Assembly (NCBI GenBank): GCA_002310195.1
Contig: DBYS01000007.1
Coordinates: forward strand, 4,969 to 39,904
DNA length: 34,936 bases
Source: Bacteroidales bacterium UBA1180
GTDB lineage: Bacteria > Bacteroidota > Bacteroidia > Bacteroidales > Paludibacteraceae
Direction of reading: 5' to 3'
A program made the position numbers and the translations under genes. Numbering within the stretch: position 1 is the stretch's first letter; each line of letters opens with the position of its first letter. The notes beneath the pieces are model-generated. The model had not been told where the DNA came from. It made no database searches and worked only from the letters and a program-made list of their open reading frames with translations. This document shows positions 32,401-34,936 of this stretch, piece after piece.

Positions 32401-34266
32401 TTCGGTCATCCCCATCCTCACGGACGCTTTTGCGGCAGGCAGCCGCAGCGCCGTGCTGTCCTCAGGATGATTGATGTCTGGGATCGATGCGTCGAGCGCC
32501 AGATCGGTGCGAAGCGAATCGGAAGTGAGGATCAGTTGCACCTCGTCGATATCCAGTCCCGTGCTGTCGATGAAGGGCTGAATCGGACTGCCTTTGCGCA
32601 GGGCGATGTGCGTCTGCATGGCCGGTATGAGCCGGCGGATCGTGTCGAGCATCGTCAGATTGGTGAGCGAGGTGATCGGACGAATCACTGTCGAGTCACC
32701 GATAGCGCTCAGCAGCGGCGGGATCTTGTCCTTGAGTTTCATCACGTGCATCGGACTATTGAGATCAATGTCCAGCCCGTCGGTAGCCAGATCCAGCGAA
32801 GTGGTGCTGTCCGTGGCAAAGTTCAGGTTCAGCCTCTCGGCCTGCAGCTCTTCGCCGCTAACACGGGCACGTACGTTGCGCATCTGCGTGTGATAATCCA
32901 CCGCCATCCGTTCGGGGGAGAGGAACTCCGCCACGCGGAACTGATGCTCCGTCTCGGCTTGCACTTGCAGGGCGCTGTCCTCCATGCTTACGGGCAGGTG
33001 CAGCGTACCGGCTACGGTCTTGTTCGCCAGTTCGGCATCGAGCACGATGCCCGACACGTCGATATTGTCATACACCGCATCGGTCAGGTGCATGTGTACC
33101 TTGCTCTTCATCGCCCGCGATTTCGGGTCGATACCCCTACCCCGGGCGTCGATCTCGCCTGCAAGAATCACACGGGTGCTATCCTTGAGCAGTGCCGCGG
33201 CGTTCACGCGCTCCAGATCCACATGCATGTCGTACGCCTCGTCATCTATATCGTAGTACCCGCGCAGACCGGCCCGGCTGCCTTGGTACTCGGCATCGGC
33301 GTTCACGTCCACGCGCATCGTCTCCAGGTTCATGTCGGTGGTATAGAGGTCAGCCTTAGCGCCGATCTCGTCGGAACGCACATGCAGGCCGCTGCTGGTG
33401 ATACGGCTACCAGCAAGATCCACACACGCGTTGCCGTAGATCGTGTCGGCAGGCAGACTGAGCTTGCCCAAGGTGAACCGCAGGTCGCCTATATCCGTGC
33501 GACGCACGTCGTACTTGCTCGCACCTACATCCGCCAGCACATTCACGTCAAGGTGCTTAGCACGCACGTCCATATCGTTCGGCTGCAGCGTGAACCGTAT
33601 GTTCCGCAGTGCGCCGTCCGGTACATCGAAAGCCATGAGCGTAGGTGTGGTGCCCTGTGCCGTGGTGTCCGGCGGCGTGTCGCGTAGCGTGATACCTATA
33701 TCCGCATCGTTGAGCCGCAACCCGTGCAACGGGAACTTCCCTTCCGCTAACTGCAACCCGGGACTCGTCAGCGCCAGTCTGCTCACAATAGCATCGATGC
33801 CTACGGCGGCTATCAAAGTGTCGGAATGGAAGGTTGTTGATTCCAATCGCAAGTCTTCGATTGCAATTGGAATATTTGTGATTTGTGATTTATCATTTAT
33901 GATTTGGTCTTTCGTCAGCGCCACGGCTTTGAGCCGCAGCGAACGAGTGTAGAGCAGCGTATCTTGGTTGCGATGACCGACGAACAGACTGTCGATCTCA
34001 ATCTGCAACGGCAGATCGTCCTTGCCCTTGTACGCACGGTAGATTACCATCGGCGAATGGTGGAACGGCGAGAGGTACAGCCGCCCGAGATCAATATCGT
34101 AGTCGGTCTTCTCGTTGGCGATGGCTAAGCCTTTGTCCAGCGCAGCCTGACGGAGGGATGGTACGTACAGCACGCATGCCACGGCTATCACCACCAGCAC
34201 CACCAACCCCGCTGCGATGCCTATCACAGCGGTCGGGATCTTCCATATCAAGCTCCGCTTACTCAC
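29437..34266 (-). CDS. TamB-like envelope protein fused to an Omp85/TamA-type outer-membrane barrel
   Basis: A single open frame of 1609 residues. An N-terminal membrane anchor (about residues 7-35, TAVIGIAAGLVVLVVIAVAC) is followed by a long AsmA/TamB-like beta-rich region up to about residue 1145. The DUF490-type end of TamB is seen (TIRYSPKLYPIMPFSVDSGS, ASQKVKADVQSEGEDSRRVD, NDKLRITLGSTIS, then DGNVLLRLYSQRDYNNILEG). The chain continues without a stop into an Omp85-family barrel (about 1150-1609). Its landmarks are GPDLTLKSTIKNLFGRGETF, GDEFVPSVGYDFIYNDYRAN, FGAAFVDAGNVWNWF (about residue 1490), and a C terminus ending NFGIGYPF with the terminal Phe of outer-membrane barrels. In other bacteria TamA and TamB are separate; TamA/TamL carries POTRA domains before its barrel, and none is evident here. 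The protein could span from inner to outer membrane alone and move lipids or outer-membrane proteins. Coding is GC-rich except for a 35-nt heptamer insert near residue 125. Confidence 0.9.
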   Translation of the reverse strand: MSKRSLIWKIPTAVIGIAAGLVVLVVIAVACVLYVPSLRQAALDKGLAIANEKTDYDIDLGRLYLSPFHHSPMVIYRAYKGKDDLPLQIEIDSLFVGHRNQDTLLYTRSLRLKAVALTKDQIINDKSQITNIPIAIEDLRLESTTFHSDTLIAAVGIDAIVSRLALTSPGLQLAEGKFPLHGLRLNDADIGITLRDTPPDTTAQGTTPTLMAFDVPDGALRNIRFTLQPNDMDVRAKHLDVNVLADVGASKYDVRRTDIGDLRFTLGKLSLPADTIYGNACVDLAGSRITSSGLHVRSDEIGAKADLYTTDMNLETMRVDVNADAEYQGSRAGLRGYYDIDDEAYDMHVDLERVNAAALLKDSTRVILAGEIDARGRGIDPKSRAMKSKVHMHLTDAVYDNIDVSGIVLDAELANKTVAGTLHLPVSMEDSALQVQAETEHQFRVAEFLSPERMAVDYHTQMRNVRARVSGEELQAERLNLNFATDSTTSLDLATDGLDIDLNSPMHVMKLKDKIPPLLSAIGDSTVIRPITSLTNLTMLDTIRRLIPAMQTHIALRKGSPIQPFIDSTGLDIDEVQLILTSDSLRTDLALDASIPDINHPEDSTALRLPAAKASVRMGMTEGKTTAFLLANSTLTDGAMGFHNLGTDAALKMDLERTGRDLNGDGRLTMDNLVYENRQLGNHTVDIHVSPSQEHEHALRADVQTEEIPLDIVESFVTLTDIDLHGAVRASASVDGLPAKRDVSAEVQPLGVYAEYKPYEAVFSLGETPIIMSHNHVDLNGLPVYGVDSTFITLTGGLDMDSMLVDVTLAADSFAPVKLKEGGPFPVYGDLATDISGRVTGPLDSIMADVDVTLLPTTDITYPIDEKNLAQVKPHGTINARYCTADGNLNLGGMLNVDDGTIRYSPKLYPIMPFSVDSGSTVKFQGPKGRTLVNVSASQKVKADVQSEGEDSRRVDFTTGVRVNGELDSLGLGSLGFFLEAPDDETITRELATLDEETREGLAATLLATGMYVGESNEAAQRSGYALSSIINSRINAAMANSKMGKFVDVDISSGQSTHAVGKTNDMNISISKSFINDKLRITLGSTISDNPEVNESNGLLSSFSADYKLTKDGNVLLRLYSQRDYNNILEGELNKSGIGVQALKQWYKQQSYRGDSIRRTYGLTADAGLAYRSNNSLGPDLTLKSTIKNLFGRGETFTLKGNGAYYWALRDRHPGDPKKTDTYKLGLNASLIFPYLHWAGDDNPEGDTRYMLGYQYENIAGGYGVHKFSGSFTYFIRSPHSQYITHAFTPFSLSIVKMKAESEDLLNKAAEYPQLIKVIAGDEFVPSVGYDFIYNDYRANRAVNTYLSLGVKESGNLLNALYCAFGKKDDGTRYKWGDEEKKIGKITFNQFVKLTAELRNKFNFTDKICIATRLYAGANVPMGNSSFSPLSEAFYTGGPNSLRAAAPYAYGPGNFYSAKYNQNFFHSGDVKLEANFEFRFPIVWKLFGAAFVDAGNVWNWFSTVDLFKAAGYEDYLERLQIPETLRDGVFNNPDFAKQIALGTGAGLRLDIDGLVVRLDLGVGIHAPYQTFRYGEDGLPDTSQPIKTYYNIPSVFDALRLNFGIGYPF
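33871..33905. repeat. Five tandem heptamers inside the tamB-like gene
   Basis: On the plus strand aatattt, gtgattt, gtgattt, atcattt and atgattt follow without gaps (7 nt each, 33871-33905). They encode roughly residues 121-132 (QIINDKSQITNI). They form an AT-rich island within a gene otherwise about 60% GC. Confidence 0.8.
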
Positions 34267-34291
34267 TCTAACTTCTCAACCTCTAACCTCT

Positions 34292-34936
34292 TTAAAAGCT
34301 CTTCTGCACGCCGAACTTCAAGCCGTACAGAGCAGGCGTGAACTGATTGGCGATCAAGTTACGCAGCTTGCCGGAGAAGATGATCACATCGTTGCTGTAC
34401 TCGTTGTGGCGTTTGCCTGACGCGTCTTGGTAGCAGCGCGTTGTGCCACTATAGCCGAAGCTCATGATCGAGAAGAAGATCTGGATCGAGCTCGACTTGC
34501 TGAACTGATACGTCAGCACCGGTGCAGCCTGAAAACCGTAGGTCACGTTGTAGCGCAAGCCGTCGTAGTCCGTGCCCGTAACATTGCCATTATCCATCAC
34601 ACGCGGATAATCCATCCCGGCATACAGGTGCGCCTCAAGCCATATACCCACCTTGTCGTTGAAGATCCTCTTCAGGCAGTAGCGTCCGTAAGGAGTAACC
34701 TGCCACGAGCCGTGCATCACTCGCAGATCGTCGGTGTACGTGCTACCGTCAACACGGGTGTACGTGAACGTCATGTATGAGCTCTGGAACGTGCCGCCGA
34801 GACGCATACCTGCGTACAGGTTGTCCGTGAACCGCCAACCCAGTTCCGGCTCGATGGAGAACGACCAGCCGTTCTCCTTCTTGTCTGCACGCGAGTCGTG
34901 GTGGAAATAGATGTCGAAGTTGTAACCGTAGTACAG
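34292..34936 (-). CDS. Outer-membrane beta-barrel protein, partial (5' end outside window)
   Basis: The reading frame is open from the window end to the stop at 34292, so at least 214 codons are seen and the N terminus is missing. An internal ATG at 34807 is not the start, since the sequence before it (LYYGYNFDIYFHHDSRADKK and IEPELGWRFTDNLYAGMRLG) continues the same pattern. Alternating aromatic and polar strands with short turns (VTPYGRYCL, VGIWLEAHLYAGMDYP, IQIFFSIMSFGYSGT) and a last strand ending GLKFGVQKSF identify an outer-membrane barrel of 8-10 strands. No Omp85 motif is seen, so it is not the missing partner of the fused TamB. It lies 25 bp upstream of tamB and is probably in the same transcript. 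Function unknown. Confidence 0.8.
   Translation of the reverse strand: MYYGYNFDIYFHHDSRADKKENGWSFSIEPELGWRFTDNLYAGMRLGGTFQSSYMTFTYTRVDGSTYTDDLRVMHGSWQVTPYGRYCLKRIFNDKVGIWLEAHLYAGMDYPRVMDNGNVTGTDYDGLRYNVTYGFQAAPVLTYQFSKSSSIQIFFSIMSFGYSGTTRCYQDASGKRHNEYSNDVIIFSGKLRNLIANQFTPALYGLKFGVQKSF

Noticed and set aside
31090..33687. Long plus-strand frame (865 codons) opposite the tamB-like gene
   Set aside because: It is antisense to a well-supported protein, is His/Arg/Gln-rich without any domain, and arises because GC-rich coding DNA has few stops in that frame.
34292..34807. Complete 171-residue gene starting at ATG 34807
   Set aside because: The frame stays open to the window end and the upstream residues continue the same beta-strand pattern, so the true start lies outside.

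Overview
The window looks like chromosomal DNA from a member of the Bacteroidales (phylum Bacteroidota). The evidence is a SusC/SusD outer-membrane pair, several lipoprotein signals ending in Cys, Bacteroidota-type promoters (a TTTG/TTG element, a 20-nt spacer, then TAnnTTTG), two proteins resembling families restricted to the phylum (DUF6048-like and DUF7935-like), and an IspG with an insert between its barrel and Fe-S domain. Most of the sequence is about 50-60% GC, with a clearly AT-richer stretch around 14.1-18.1 kb. The family or genus cannot be fixed from the sequence alone.

Layout. (1) 1-6330, minus strand: a likely operon of a BadF-type amino-sugar kinase (MurK-like), MurNAc-6-phosphate etherase (murQ), SusC and SusD (cut by the window edge), probably for scavenging MurNAc or peptidoglycan fragments. 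(2) 6512-9510: a small periplasmic heavy-metal-associated domain protein on the plus strand, a convergent acyltransferase-3 membrane protein, ispG, and a single tRNA-Lys(UUU) with its own promoter and terminator. (3) 9578-13178: a lipoprotein M15 peptidase downstream of leuS. (4) 13326-19103: an accessory block. It holds a small basic protein of unknown function, a multi-pass membrane protein, a leucine-rich-repeat protein fused to a DEDDh (DnaQ-like) exonuclease, an HD-domain phosphohydrolase-like protein and a Fic AMPylator-like protein. The HD, LRR-exonuclease and membrane genes are tightly packed and form the best candidate in the window for an undescribed system. (5) 19145-22438: transketolase behind two Bacteroidota envelope genes of unknown function. 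(6) 22512-34936: an envelope/efflux cluster. In transcription order it holds an outer-membrane beta-barrel protein (cut by the window end), a 1609-residue TamB-like protein whose C-terminal third is an Omp85/TamA-type barrel, an adaptor-RND pump-TolC tripartite exporter, and a GH53 endo-beta-1,4-galactanase.

The two strongest points are the TamB-Omp85 single-chain fusion (29437-34266) and the LRR-exonuclease fusion with its HD and membrane neighbours (14104-17871). Smaller oddities are an IspG with a shortened insert domain, heptamer tandem repeats in front of several genes and inside tamB, and nested hairpins at the start of the tolC-like gene.
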